Source of the DNA: Globomyces pollinis-pini
Taxonomy: Eukaryota > Chytridiomycota > Chytridiomycetes > Rhizophydiales > Globomycetaceae
Length of the DNA stretch: 64,000 bases
NCBI GenBank assembly: GCA_025399215.1
Contig: MU621116.1
Location: forward strand, 44,119-108,118
Direction: 5' to 3'
The notes under the pieces: model-generated
Told to the model about the DNA's origin: nothing
The model's input: only the letters and a program-made list of their open reading frames with translations
The model's database searches: none
In this document: positions 44,180 through 59,469 of the stretch, piece by piece
How the letters are laid out: every line of letters starts with the position of its first letter
How positions within the stretch are numbered: position 1 is the stretch's first letter
Position numbers and translations under genes: made by a program

Positions 44180-44800
44180 GTTATTTTCTTAATCTCTTAC
44201 TAGCTTCTCATCCTCTAACCTTAACTGATAAGGAATTTGTGAGCATTTTCAAAGCTCTTATGGAAATGTGCGATGATGGATTACCATCACTGGATATGCC
44301 ACTATCCAAGAAATCTCGAAAGAGAAAGAGCCAAAAAAAGAACAAGGCCAGCAAGATTGGTAATAGTGAAACATTTACTGAAAGATTTAGGCTCAAAACA
44401 TTCCGTCTTAAAATTGGCCAGCAGTCTGGTCCTGGAAAATATCTGTATTGGCCATCCGATTGGCGAAATGACTCCTTCAAGTATCACTGAGTTGGAAGCG
44501 GTGGGTTTCCTCCATGGTGAAAGGGCATCTCTGGTAGTGAAAGATACTGTTGGTGTAGGAAAGGAAGGTACACCATCAGGCTTTGTTGATTCAGGTTATA
44601 CAAATGGTGTGCGTTTGGCTACTGCCTTTTTGCCTAGGTTGAATACTGCACTCTGATGTAGTATAAAGCGCTTTCATGCAGCAGTGAACAACTGCTGCTT
44701 GTATATTTTTGGTGCTTAAATTTAAGTTTTAAGCTTTTTCTTCTTTTTGGACAACAGTTTTGTTCTATTTCTAATAAATTTTTAAAACGAATTCATCTTT
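44180..44800 (+). pseudogene. 5'-truncated copy 2 of the duplicated unknown gene
   Basis: Homologous to 37451-38060 from the end of intron 1 to the 3' flank. The N-terminal exon (MTFAASS type) is absent; upstream is transposon-derived sequence. The internal mini-intron (25 nt, about 44361-44385) is retained with splice sites. A TGG in copy 1 is TGA here (44654-44656), removing the last 20 or so residues. It is most likely a non-functional partial duplicate, though an open frame of 127 codons (44273-44656) remains. Confidence 0.7.
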
Positions 44801-45271
44801 TTACTTCTTTCCAATTCAATTACGAGATTAAAAGATTTAAAAAACTGCGGCTTGGATTACTTTTCGTTGGAAAGAATCTACATCTACCCTTAGGTCTTGA
44901 TACAATAAATAACTTATTCAATAGCAATCTATATGATGGAAACAATTTCAATATAAACAAGCGGTGAAACTATTGATTATTGTTTAGTGGCTATGGTTTT
45001 GATGTAATTTTTGTGAAAAGTGCAATCCACTATAGACACGTAGATGTTGACAAGCACATTTTCACAAATCAAGGACATTCAGACCAACACACGTTCACTA
45101 TCGTTAGCAGGGAATCATAGATAAATAGAAAGGCGGGAAAGTCATTTGATTGTCATTTGACTTTAGCCTCGCGTCTATTTCACATGGTATAAACATACAA
45201 TCATCATCAATTCGTCCGAAAAATTTATAAATACAGTTTACAATTTTGACAATGAATTCTTTTTAAAAAAA
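44801..45271. other. Intergenic region right of the truncated copy
   Basis: No gene is seen. It contains the 44925-45030 match to 42045-42150. Confidence 0.45.
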
Positions 45272-46177
45272 ATGAATGTCACAATACGAAATGAAATTAT
45301 CCAGACAAGTGATAATTTTCCAATAGCTACTACACATTTCTCTACATCTACCAAACCACCGACTCGTTTGTATCTGATCGCGAGTGCTACTGGTGTAATC
45401 CGAAAATTTTACAAAAGTTATGCTACTTATTTGGTATCAAATGATCCAGGTTCTATTGCAGTCACTTTTGATTATCGAGGTATTGGAGATTCATTCAAAG
45501 ACAAAGAAACATTAAAGGATATGAAATATGTTAATATTAAGAAACATTGGGTATTGGACACAGAGACTGTACTAGGACATTACAAACCTGTTGAAACTGT
45601 ATATATAGCTCATTCAGTTGGTGGACACATTATGGGATTTTTGGATCAACAATTACAAAAGATGATTATTAGAGCTTTCTTTGTTGGTGTGGGTATTCCT
45701 TATTATAGGAATCTATCTATTAATTTCCTATGGCCTATGCACACCACCATAACACCTTGTTTTTATGGACATTATCCAGCCTCCATGATAGGAATGGGAG
45801 AAGACTTGCCTACAGGTGTTGGACAGCAATGGGGTTATTGGAGTCGTTTTCCAGACTATTTGTGTCACAATGAAGAATCTAGGACTAAGTTTAAACAGTG
45901 TAATATTCCTATTGAAATGATTGCTTTCCATGATGACTTTCTACCAGAAAAAGCATTGTATGGAGCTCCTTCGCGACTATATGTGAATACAAAGAGGAGA
46001 TTTCTGTATTTGGATCCTAAAGATTTCGGATTCGACAGTATTGGACATTTGTTCTTTTTTAAACAATCAAGTGAAAGGCTATGGAAACAAGTTAATGGCT
46101 ATGTTTTGGATGGGAATCTATTGGATTTACCTGGAAAGATATACTCGTTTGTTCCAACAACCAAGAACAAACTCTAA
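45272..46177 (+). CDS. Alpha/beta hydrolase of the COG4757 type
   Basis: 301 residues, no introns. The nucleophile elbow reads AHSVGG (Ser near residue 115), following TFDYRGIGDS, and DDFLPEKA and IGHLFFF supply candidate Asp and His. Several Trp/Tyr/Pro-rich segments (FLWPMHTTITPCFYGHYP) form the cap. This matches predicted alpha/beta hydrolases of unknown substrate found in bacteria and fungi. No signal peptide is seen. Confidence 0.78.
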   Translation: MNVTIRNEIIQTSDNFPIATTHFSTSTKPPTRLYLIASATGVIRKFYKSYATYLVSNDPGSIAVTFDYRGIGDSFKDKETLKDMKYVNIKKHWVLDTETVLGHYKPVETVYIAHSVGGHIMGFLDQQLQKMIIRAFFVGVGIPYYRNLSINFLWPMHTTITPCFYGHYPASMIGMGEDLPTGVGQQWGYWSRFPDYLCHNEESRTKFKQCNIPIEMIAFHDDFLPEKALYGAPSRLYVNTKRRFLYLDPKDFGFDSIGHLFFFKQSSERLWKQVNGYVLDGNLLDLPGKIYSFVPTTKNKL

Positions 46178-46280
46178 AGTTAGTAGAATAAATCTCTGAC
46201 CAAGAAAACTCACGTTTTAAAGTTATAATTTAATGACACATGAGTAAGGATCAGCAAGAATTTTATTACTCGAATTTTGT

Positions 46281-49310
<3,030 letters not shown>

Positions 49311-49359
49311 TACGTTTAACATTATAATATAATATTTTATTCCACATTTGTTGAAATAT

Positions 49360-51397
49360 TTATTTTGGAAGTAACATAAGAATGATATTGCAAACGGTGA
49401 TTGTAGATGTTATGGCAATCACCACAATAGCTACTAAATGTTCTTGTACAGGGAACCATTTGGGAATGGCTCGAAATGCTGGTGTTTTCCAATCACTAAG
49501 TGCGGGTAAAGTGGACGCAAAAGAGATATGCGTCAATTGCGATGTATGGGAATCTGAAGACGATCCTCTTAAAACTAGGATATCTGGTGTTAATAATGTA
49601 GTATTGTTTTCGTTAACGGATAAGGTGGTCAAACCAGGTGATTCGATTACGTCTGCACCAGCTAATAGCGGTTGGCTATTGGTTTCATCCGCTACAGTGA
49701 AAGTAATAGAAGGAACACGAGAAATGTTTTCTGGAGTTTGAAGAGATAGATTGCAACTGTTATGGGATGCCATTTGTTCAATTTCATCTTCATGTTCTGG
49801 GTCAGGAACATCTTCATTGAGCCATTCAGGTACTTCTCTTCCTGATTCAATTAATGCAGCCATTTTCGATTCTACAAAACTTGTGATATGTGAGGAACGG
49901 TGATGGATTTTTAATAGTAACTGGTATTGATGTTTGGAAAGTGATCTCTCAGAATTGTAGCGTTTCCTAAATTCTCTACATTGAAAATAAAGTAAGATGG
50001 GAAGTATATAGGAAGAGGTAGCCACAAATAAAGTAGAAGTCCAATTTTGAACAATTGGTAATAGATTACCGGTTTGGATTGGTATACAGAGAAACCACGG
50101 CAAAACAAATCCTAGGAAAAATCCTAATTCTGACCGTTAACAAATATAAATAATTACTCTCGCCAGTGACTTCATTTTGCACAAGGTTGTCTTTAGCGAT
50201 AATAAAATTGACAGGACAGGTTGGGATCAAGAAAACAAAGGCAAATAGATAGTAAGTAATTTGAGAAGGAATTCTTGGGGTACCAAACTGTGATATTACT
50301 GTTAAGCTATTCGGGTTATCAGAAATAAAAGCCAAAGCGACTAAAGAATTAAAAATTGATTTTACCTATAAATCCAACACTTACAAATGATAAGGTAACG
50401 ATTGACATAGCAGCCCAAACCGACCGCTGTATGTTGATATCTTTGCTTTTGATATTGACCCAGCTCGGAATGATTAATGTCACAGCCATATTTAACATAA
50501 TAGTACCCAAGACTTCACCATAATTGCTCAATGAAGTGTTTGTAGGCATTACACGTTGAAAATCCAACCCTTTGGTGAACGAAGCTGATATCCATTGAGC
50601 GCACATCATCAAAGAGATAAAAAATGACACTGACGATTAGATAATATTTTCGAACCATATTGAATTCCCATATTTCCATCCAAATCTGTGAATGTCATAG
50701 GAATAACTAAGAGAGCAACAACCTAAAACAAATTATGAATGCTAATTTAGATTTACCAGTATTCCAAATGTGAACAACATAAATTGGTCACCAAATGGAG
50801 ATAACTTGTCACCATGTTCACGAACACATACCCAACTTATTTTACTAATATCCCAAGCAAAAGTTAATCCACAAGTTGAGTTAATATCTACAAGCATATG
50901 GTCAATAGCTTGAGCAGATAGAATAATTGATTGGATAGACTGGGCATGTAATGCACAATACAAAACAAATTGTGAAATAATATGAAATGTTGGACCAACT
51001 AAAACACATTAGTAATCAGATTCTAATGAGTACAGTAAAAGTTTATCATCGTCGCATATTCAACATCGCCTTGAAAGTGTTTATTCCCGGGTATAGCTTG
51101 AATAGCTTCAATTAAAAATAGAATGGCAAATGTTGAAATCAAGCCAAATACTAGAAAAAAGAATACAGCAAATAACCAGCCAGGATTCTGAAATGCATTT
51201 GGTGTGAATGGTATGGCCTATGTAACAAGTATTAAAGAATTCATTAATTACTGGACCAGTAGCCGCCTACAATTTGAGTGAATTAAAACTTACATTGAAG
51301 AGTAAAGCTAGTGCTCCCATAAACCCCAATCGCTTCGCAGCTGCTAACTAGGACATGAGCATTCAAAGATGCTTACTTTGTGGAATGTTTTGCCCAT
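49360..51397 (-). CDS. AAAP-family amino-acid transporter
   Basis: A minus-strand multi-exon membrane protein. The start at 51397 (MGKTFHK) is the best visible ATG, but an open stretch with IGGLDKA upstream could be an earlier exon. After a splice, AAAKRLGFMGALALLFN and ATGP-AIPFTPNAFQNPGW match the first membrane segments of fungal amino-acid transporter (Aa_trans) proteins. About ten hydrophobic segments follow, then a long soluble Ser/Glu-rich loop before a final hydrophobic C-terminus. It likely moves neutral amino acids across the plasma or vacuolar membrane; substrate unknown. Several mini-introns (27-34 nt) were placed at the 5' end, others not resolved. Confidence 0.75.
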
Positions 51398-51911
51398 TGC
51401 TTTGTCTAAACCTCCAATGTAAGGGAATTTCCTTAAATTTAAGGAAAGTTATGTGAGAGGGCTGAGAGTGGCTAGAACCTGCGCACTAACTCATACTATA
51501 CCAAATATTTACTTGAAAGCTTTTGGATTATCCGGAACATGGAATTGTGAAGTTTAATCAATTGTGCCTTGCATTTTCTTCATGAAATAGAATGAACGCA
51601 ACGTGCACTGTACTAGCACGGAATTAAATTGCTGCACATAATTACCAAATGGTCTACTTTTGTCCATAAACTAAAGAATATTATCAAGATATTGTCTAAT
51701 ATTCTAGTTACATAACTATTAGTGGTAATTGTAGTCACACATCAAGTGCTTTGCGTGTTTAGTAAATATATTGGTCAACAAAATGCAATCAGATTACATA
51801 TTTTTGGCTTTAATGGGCCAATATTATAGTCCAACCAATTTGGGTTATCAATGTGGTGTCATGTTCCCAACTGAATATCAACATCGCATAAAGTTTTCTC
51901 TTATCATTCCT
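51398..51911. other. Divergent promoter region between transporter and GH76
   Basis: No further gene is seen. The frame of GH76 is open back to 51771, but the ATG at 51912 starts a standard signal peptide. Confidence 0.45.
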
Positions 51912-53262
51912 ATGAAGGCTTTTTTCCTCATTTCAAATTTATACGCAATGAGTAGAATCCAAGTGAGTTTTAGCAATCAAGGTAATGGTTATGAATGTTA
52001 AAAATAGTTCAAACACATGAAATTGCAAAACAAATCGCGGGAAATCTTATGGGATACTATAACGATGGAACAACTGCTGTACAGGGATGTATCATTCAAA
52101 ATTCAGCAAAAAATTACACAGGTATTGATAGCATTGGCTTTTAATTTGGAAAGGTTATGAATGGTATGAAGGTGGGAAAATGTGGAGTGCTATGATGGAA
52201 TATACAAAAGTGATTGGAGATGGAAAATATATTAATGTTGTATCAGATGCATTATCACAGGCCTCTGCTGGTTCAACCGGATCGTTTTTGGGAAAGTCAC
52301 CAAAGTTTTCGGAAACATTGTTGGGTAGAGGAAACGATGATATTTTATGGTGGGCATTTGGACCTGCAGCAGCGGCAGAACTACTTGGTAAGGACGCCAA
52401 AATGCCTTCTGGGGTAAGTTTCTTAAATCTGGCTCAAACCACCTATGATCAAGTTTGGGGAGATTGGGATTCAAGTTGTGGAGGTGGTATTTGGTGGTCA
52501 AGAAATAGAGAAGGCAAAGATAGATATTACAAGTCAACTATTTCTCAATCTCAGCAAATATATCTTGGTGCCAGATTGTTAGCATTACAGGGGGACAAGG
52601 GATTCAGTAGTCAAACAGCACAGATTTACAATTACCTAGTTGCTACAGGCTTGATAACCAGCGACAAGAGAATCCTAGATGGTATTAATTCAGATACTAC
52701 ATGTCGTGTAAATCAAAATCTATATTCATATCAAAATGGAATGCTGATTGGTGCACTAGCTTGGTTAGGAAAAGGTACAAGCAATTCTGCGTATATAAAT
52801 GAAGCAAATAACTTAGCTAGAGCTGCGTTAGCTACATACGCACCAAACAGTATTTTTATTGAACCATGCGAGCCAAGTTGTAATTCATACCATGTAGCAT
52901 TCAAAGGGATTCTGATTCGGGGATTAGGATATTTATACGAGTTCACTGATGATATGACCGTTAAAGGACTCATAAAGAAAGCATTAACTGAATCGGTTGG
53001 AGCCATGCTATCCACTTGTGATAACAATTATAACTGTGGAAACATTTGGACTGGTCAACCAAACTTGCCATCAAATGTTCATGACCAACTTAATGCGTTG
53101 GAATTGATTACTGCCTACGCAAAGACATTTGTTGATGGTCCGATACCTATTCCAAAGTTGGTTACTACTCCATCATCTCAAAGTGCCGGATTTTCAATCC
53201 CAAGATATACTTCAGTGAATATTTGTTTCGCACTATTCATTATATCTTGGATTTTCCAATAA
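51912..53262 (+). CDS. GPI-anchored GH76 enzyme, Dfg5/Dcw1 family
   Basis: Exons 51912-51981, 52008-52121 and 52154-53262 (introns 26 and 32 nt) encode 430 residues. A signal peptide (MKAFFLISNLYAM) is followed by the GH76 alpha-mannanase-like domain: ETLLGRGNDDILWWAFGPAA carries the catalytic Asp pair, and CGGGIWWSRN and YSYQNGMLIGAL are family motifs. The C-terminus is a hydrophobic GPI-like tail after a Ser-rich linker. Dfg5/Dcw1 proteins act outside the membrane and attach GPI glycoproteins to the wall, so this suggests a chitin/glucan wall with mannoproteins. Confidence 0.93.
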
Positions 53263-53526
53263 AGTACAAACTTTTAGTATCAATAAGATCTATTCAGAAG
53301 CCTTCTACAATTTTTTATCTCAATGGAATTACCTTCGGATCATCGATACTGAGAGTTGTACATATTTAGATCATCCTTTTAACTTTTCAGATGAATAGTT
53401 TTTATAATGGAAACAAGCTATCTCAATGCAATGTTTCCTTTAGATTCAACAATATGAAAATGAATAGTTTCTTCTGATATTTAAATTTCAAGTTCATAAC
53501 AAAACGTTTATTCTACCTATTTTAAA

Positions 53527-54528
53527 TTAAGCCCAGAGTGCAAGAATAGCCATTGCAGATGCACCAACGTACATCATTAGGAAACATGCGACTTTAAACA
53601 TTGGACTATAACCTTTGAAGCCAGAGTGGTGGTTTATTTCAGCACCCATTAATGAACAATAGGTGGTGTAAATCAATATACCCGAAGAGAGTGAATCAAG
53701 TGTACCTTGGATAACAATAGCAGCTGCAGCATTTTGATTGAAGGACTCTCGTACCAAAATTCCAATCACAACACCAAGTGGCGTAGTTAATGGGTACAAT
53801 AAGCCAAGGTAGATTTTGGTGGTTAGAGACAGAACGGTTGTAGCAATTAAGGATCCCAATGCCAAACCTTCAAACAATTGATGAAATGCCACAGCGATTA
53901 AGAGCGTGGTGTATTCATCATCTGGACAAACACCCAATGCAAGTCCAATGATCAAAGAATGGGACAAGATACCAAATTCAAGAACATATGTACCAATGAT
54001 CGACGAATGCTGGATGTGAGTGAGTTCAGGAGACTCCTTCTCCTCAATTGGTAGAACATGCTCTTCATGAGCATGTGAAGAGTGGTTGTGACGCGAGGAA
54101 CTCACTTCAAGTAACTGAACAAGGAAGGCAGCGATTAAACCAAATAATCCCACAAAACTGATTCCATAACGAGACATGCTTTCTGGAAGACATGGACTGG
54201 AAAACTTCAGAAAAGCATGGGGTAGTAAATGGATCCAGGCAGTTCCGGCGATGATCCCAATCCCAAACATCTTGACCAATTGCAAAGTGGTGGTGATGTT
54301 CTTACTTTTCTTAGTTCCAAGCCAAATAGAACCAAAGATTCCGAGAGCGGAGACCGCCAGGATGATAAAAACACCATAAATATGAGTTTGGAGGGTATAC
54401 TCCTCCAACTCCATAGCTTCACAGTCAACGAGTCCGTGGTCATGTCCTCCATGGTCATGGCCCCCATGATCGTGACCGGCACCAGCAAGAACGGAAGTAA
54501 GTAGAGTAGCAACAACTAATGAATTCAT
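53527..54528 (-). CDS. ZIP-family zinc transporter
   Basis: 333 residues, no introns. A short N-terminal signal-like segment is followed by HDHGGHDHGGHDHG, a metal-binding run, then eight predicted membrane segments. The histidine-bearing motifs HSLIIGLALGV and HQLFEGLALGS are the ZIP metal path in segments 4 and 5, and another His-rich loop (HNHSSHAHEEH) lies between 3 and 4. It imports zinc (possibly iron) into the cytosol at the plasma membrane. A minus-strand CTTAAAAG TATA-like element and CAAGGGACCTGA (54608-54619) lie upstream. Confidence 0.93.
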   Translation of the reverse strand: MNSLVVATLLTSVLAGAGHDHGGHDHGGHDHGLVDCEAMELEEYTLQTHIYGVFIILAVSALGIFGSIWLGTKKSKNITTTLQLVKMFGIGIIAGTAWIHLLPHAFLKFSSPCLPESMSRYGISFVGLFGLIAAFLVQLLEVSSSRHNHSSHAHEEHVLPIEEKESPELTHIQHSSIIGTYVLEFGILSHSLIIGLALGVCPDDEYTTLLIAVAFHQLFEGLALGSLIATTVLSLTTKIYLGLLYPLTTPLGVVIGILVRESFNQNAAAAIVIQGTLDSLSSGILIYTTYCSLMGAEINHHSGFKGYSPMFKVACFLMMYVGASAMAILALWA

Positions 54529-55542
54529 GTAATAGAAAGTAAGGAAACAGGTCTTGAAAGGTCCTCATTTTCTGCTCTTTTAAGCCACACGCCACATAGC
54601 CACTTTACAAGGGACCTGAATCTGTCTCCTGAATGCAGTAAGAGATATTTTCTACAGTAGGTATTGAATTCATTTTTACCTAGTTTAGTCAATTTTGAAG
54701 GCAGTCTTTTTGTTGAGAAGTTGATTAAAACTTTTTTTGGAAGAACAAGTAATTGTCCATCTTTTGTCTTATCTTGGCTTGTTGTTTTATGTTTGTGTAT
54801 TTCTTTAGATACTTAAAGCATTAGCTCTGAGAATTCAGATTGTATGATATACAGATAATGAAAGACATGCTTATGGCGTCATTATGCATTATGTGGTGAT
54901 GTCTGTGAACAAAGATGTTTCAAAACATATTCTGTTCTGAATTCTGTTTTTAACAGTCAGTATTTTTCCATTTTTCAAAGTACTCAATTAAAGTTTCTTT
55001 ATTTTTTAAAATAAGTTTCATTAAAATGAAACGATGGTGTAACACATGAATCCAACTTTTATTTTTTAAAAAACAGAAATAAGTAAAATGAGAATTATAG
55101 TATAGATCAGGTCACGTAGCGATAATAGCTTGATATTAATAAAACTAAAACAAGTGAGATGAAAAGTTATCAGTTCAGTCCGTTAAATGAAAAAAAGAAC
55201 CAGTAAATCCAAATCTAGGATTCAAACAGCACAAGCAAAAAAAAAAATAAAAAACAGCAATTGATTCTTTGGAATGAATCTTTAAAGAAATTTCATAAAC
55301 CAGTCCAAACTATTAATATGGTTGGTAAACAAAGTAAACGAGATATGGTTCTAAAACAAAAATAGACCAATACACAAACAACAAACTTTTCACTCACATT
55401 AATAAAAACCATTAAAATATTCTTTAAGATAACGGAACAGTCTCCAGCTGTTTGGTAAAGTTTGACCCGAACCACGTGGCTTCCCTCATAGCCACGAAAA
55501 TGACAAAACACACAGCAATCTTCTCCCTTTCAAAATACCAAT
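54529..55542. other. Divergent intergenic region
   Basis: About 1 kb between the ZIP and LOV-protein genes. It is AT-rich with A and T runs. Apart from the ZIP promoter elements I see no feature. Confidence 0.45.
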
Positions 55543-57830
55543 ATGGATAATAAGCATCTGTTACCTGTTCAGAATCATAATCAACACAGCGCGATTGCTG
55601 GTCAATCTATTCAAAATATCCCTTCGTTTTTAAATTCTCAAAACCATTCAAATCAACAGTATATGATTAACAGTATGAATGCTTTAAATCATCAAAATCA
55701 CCTATATCAAAACCTAGCTGAAAACAATCATCAAAATCATTTCATTTATCATCACTTGCATAACGACATACAACACTCCCCTTTCCTGGATTCTAAACGC
55801 TTTAATCAAGACTCTTTCGGGTTCCATAATCCTTATATGAATAACGTACATCCACATTTTCAATCAAATAATCAAATTATGAATCAGCAAGATCACTTCG
55901 TTGGAAACCAACACAATTTAATGCATCATAATAATCAACAATTTCACCCTTCACATCACTCAATGAACGACTTATCTCATGAATTGTTTTTCCATTCAAC
56001 ACCACATTCCGTTGGATTTCAAAATCATTCTCAACCTCCTCCAACAATTATAAAAGCACAGACTCTTGAGATACCCAAGTTACAATCCACTGACTTTCTT
56101 CCGAGCCCGTCAGAGTCAAAATCTAACCTGGATGGAAACTCTGTTGATCTATCGTTACACACCGTCACTGGTATATTTATTTAAAACAAACTTAATTGTA
56201 GGCTTTGATGTTGCAACACTATTTGTGAAATTAGTGACAAGACAAAATCCAAAAGTAAGGGAGTTTTTTATAATGGATAGGTCAAACTTGGGCCAATTGA
56301 TTTCAATAGTGCTTTTGCTGTCTCTGATTTGTCAGAGTCCGACCTTCCTGTACTATTTTAGTATTTTCTAACGTTGCTTTAGATTGTCTATATAAGTCCA
56401 GCATTTACAAAGTAATTTTGAATGTTTTTTAATCTCGTTAGGATGACAGGTTACTCCTCCAATGAGTATTTAGTTCCTCACTCTAAATATTTAGGGTTTT
56501 TGGAAAAAATTGTAGATTTTTACAAAATCCAAATGGTGTGCAAGAAGCTGGTTCAACTAGAATGTTCACAGATGCAAATGTAGTTGAAAACATGATGAAG
56601 TGTATTCAAAAAAGAGACGAAGGGCAATTCTTATTAGTGAATTATAAAAAAAATGGAACAGTAATACGATCAAAATTAACGTCCTAGCCTTTCTTGAATC
56701 ATATCACACTGATACCGCTTGCTATGGGTGCCAACGGGGACCAGATTACTCATTATATTGGAATTCAGGTGGATATGCTTGTAGAGTCAGAACAAATTGA
56801 AGGCCGATTTAATGGTTTGTTTTTTTAGTACTAACTCTATTTCAGAAGAACTTTTCAATGCACCATACGCAAACAAAAAAGGTATCATGATTTTATTAAC
56901 ATTTCAAGTTGCTTTGATGGCCCCACCTGAACCAATAGAGCCTACACCTCCGACTGAATCACTGGGTGTCACAAATAAGTCTGTTCCGAAGTTTATGGCA
57001 ACCTTTACTGACAGCATGAGTGATATTGTCATTGTCATATCTTTGCGTGGATTATTTCTTTATGCGTCTTCTGCTTGCAATCAAATATTGGAATTCTCTG
57101 GTGCGGAAATAGTAGGAAAGAAACTGTCAGAGTTTGTGCATCCTGCCGACTTTACAACAATAATGAGAGATTTAAGAGTTTGTTCAACTGAAGGCTCTGC
57201 GAATTTTCTATGTCGAATGAAGCGAAAAGTTTCGGGTTATGTATTTTTTGAAATGAATGCACATGTAAGGCTGTTTGATATAATCTGATTGATTAGGTCT
57301 ATACAGCATCAAAACGAAATCGGTCATTTATAATCAATTGTAGAAATTTGGATTTGTCAGTCATCCCAGCTGTATTATATCGAACACCAGCATCTAATTC
57401 TGAGGATGAGACATGGGTCAAAGTGTCTCAAGATGGGATTATCATCTACGCGAACGAAACATGCCAGGAGTTCTTTCAAAAAACTCCTGGACAATTATTA
57501 AGCAACTCCATCTATGATTCTATACAAATCACAGATCGTGAAAAGTTGGAATCTTCATTAAAATCACATACACATTTGGCACCATTCCATTGCAATATTA
57601 CCCAACCACAAATGAACCTCAATTGCTTGTTTGTATTATTAAAAACTCATATGTTATTTACTTGGATTCAAATCAAAAAAGATTCATATGATACCGTACA
57701 TGAATCCACTGTTGATCTTTTCCAGCATTTAGATCCCAGTCAAAATGCTTCCATTCACTTTGAAGCCAATCGATTGAAATTGCAAAATAATCAATTGGTG
57801 GAGGAAATCAAGAGATTGGAAAATATATAG
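55543..57830 (+). CDS. LOV/PAS photoreceptor, white-collar-1-like, without GATA finger
   Basis: Ten exons (55543-56170, 56202-56254, 56281-56349, 56383-56411, 56442-56465, 56495-56660, 56688-56814, 56846-56881, 56909-57264, 57297-57830) encode 673 residues. Introns are 26-33 nt. The N-terminal 200 residues are Asn/His/Gln-rich. A LOV domain follows: GFDVATLFVKLV, then AFAVSDLSESDLPIVYISPA and TGYSSNEV, then GKNCRFLQNPNG with the photoactive Cys intact, and HITLIPLAM. Two more PAS domains (about 57000-57250 and 57400-57700) follow. It ends at RLENI without a GATA zinc finger. It probably senses blue light through flavin and partners with a DNA-binding WC-2-like protein. Confidence 0.88.
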
Positions 57831-57938
57831 CCTTCTATCTCTAATGATTTATTTACTTTTAATCAAAGTTATAGAATATTTTTAATATAAAACATTAGTA
57901 TCAAACTTATATTTTACTGTTTTTATTTTATTACATAA

Positions 57939-59469
57939 CTAATAATCAAATTTTATATACCGATCAAAGAAATCATCTGAGGAACTTGTCTGATCATTGA
58001 CACAAACGAACAAGTTCATAAACTTTGGATCAGACAACAGTTTGGCAGAATGATCTTCAATTGGGTCTGTGATTTCAAGAGTCAGATTGGTAGTTAAAGG
58101 CTTTATCACCTGTGGAGGTATAACTTCCACTATGCTATAGTCAACTGAAGACGATTCAGGTTTTGACAAACAAACGTTTGGTTTTGGTGTATCAAAGAAC
58201 CAACTATAAACATCATCTTCATGGAGTACAATCTCTTCTGATACACTAGCATTCAAAATGAGTTTGTCTTACATTGTCTCTTCAGGTTCTTGGGCAAATC
58301 CATTTTCAATCAATAAATTGACGAATGCTTCGAGTGGTTCGGATGGTTGACCATTGCCTGCTAGTTCATTTTGATGAGTTAAATAAGTCATACTAGATAT
58401 GTTAACTAGGATGTGTTTACATAGTGTTGAATACTTCGTCGGGTACTTCATTGACATTTGATCCAACATCAATTGGTGACCTATTGGCTTGAATCTGGGA
58501 GGGGATTTTGGTAGAGAGATTATTCACGCGATTGTTATAAGCATCTATAGTGACATCCAAGGGTACTTCATTGATACTTGATCCAACATCAATTGATGAT
58601 ATATTGCCTTGAATCTGAGGGGTGATGTTGACATAAGAATTGTCTACTGATCCAGAAAGAGTGTTTGATAAAGGCGATTGTGGCCATTCGTCTTCAATAT
58701 TGTTCGGTGGTTGTGATACTAGCATAAGTGGATTGCGATAGGGAATACTTGATATGGAAAAGTTCTCTGGTTTCAAGTAAGAATTGTTCTCATCCAAGAG
58801 TGATTGACTATTGGTGGATGGGATCCATTTAGACTTTTCACATACAGTAGATGTGGACTCTTCACTGTCCAAATCTTCACATTCATCTGAAGCTACTGAT
58901 GCTGATTCTTTCACACAGGTCTCTACTTGTTCAATTACTGATTTAGAATTATCCAATGACTCAGACAAGTGCTTAAAAGGCTGTATCTGTGGTTCTTCTG
59001 GGCCATATTCTATTTTGAACGTCAACTTTTCTTTGGAAGGGTCTGATTCTAACCTAAGCGGGTATGATGCTGACTTATCTTCAGCAGGCAAAATTGCTTC
59101 AGAACTGACTTTCACAGAGTCAATATATGCGGTAACTAAACCATGGCTACTCAATTCATCTAATGACTTAATTAAGAAGCAGTTTACTAAATGAGAGTTT
59201 TTTCATTTGGCAAACCAGTGATTCATATAAGTGCCTATCTCTATCTACCACATTTGAATATTCGTTTCCAATTTCAGGAAACCCATCCTGGTTAACAGAT
59301 GCTTTAATGCTGAGATTCTGTAACCCAATCATGAGAATGTCTATCGTATATTCATTGAAAACATTCTAAAAATAATGAGACACGACAAATAGCAAACCTT
59401 TGAATAGTGCGAAACTCTTTCACTTGTAAAAGTCGACGTAACAGATTGAGAACTGGATTGAAATTGCAT
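57939..59469 (-). CDS. Unknown protein with internal repeats
   Basis: Five exons (59469-59398, 59365-59216, 59166-58421, 58392-58273, 58245-57939) encode 464 residues; introns are 32, 49, 28 and 27 nt. The N-terminal 80 residues look folded (YTIDILMIGLQNLSIKASVN). The rest is Ser/Glu/Asn-rich and probably disordered. A repeat of about 35 residues occurs twice (ISSIDVGSSINEVP, then RSPIDVGSNVNEVP). A YSWFFDTPKP segment near the C-terminus resembles the WFFD tetrapeptide in genes C and G. I do not recognise the family. Confidence 0.6.
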
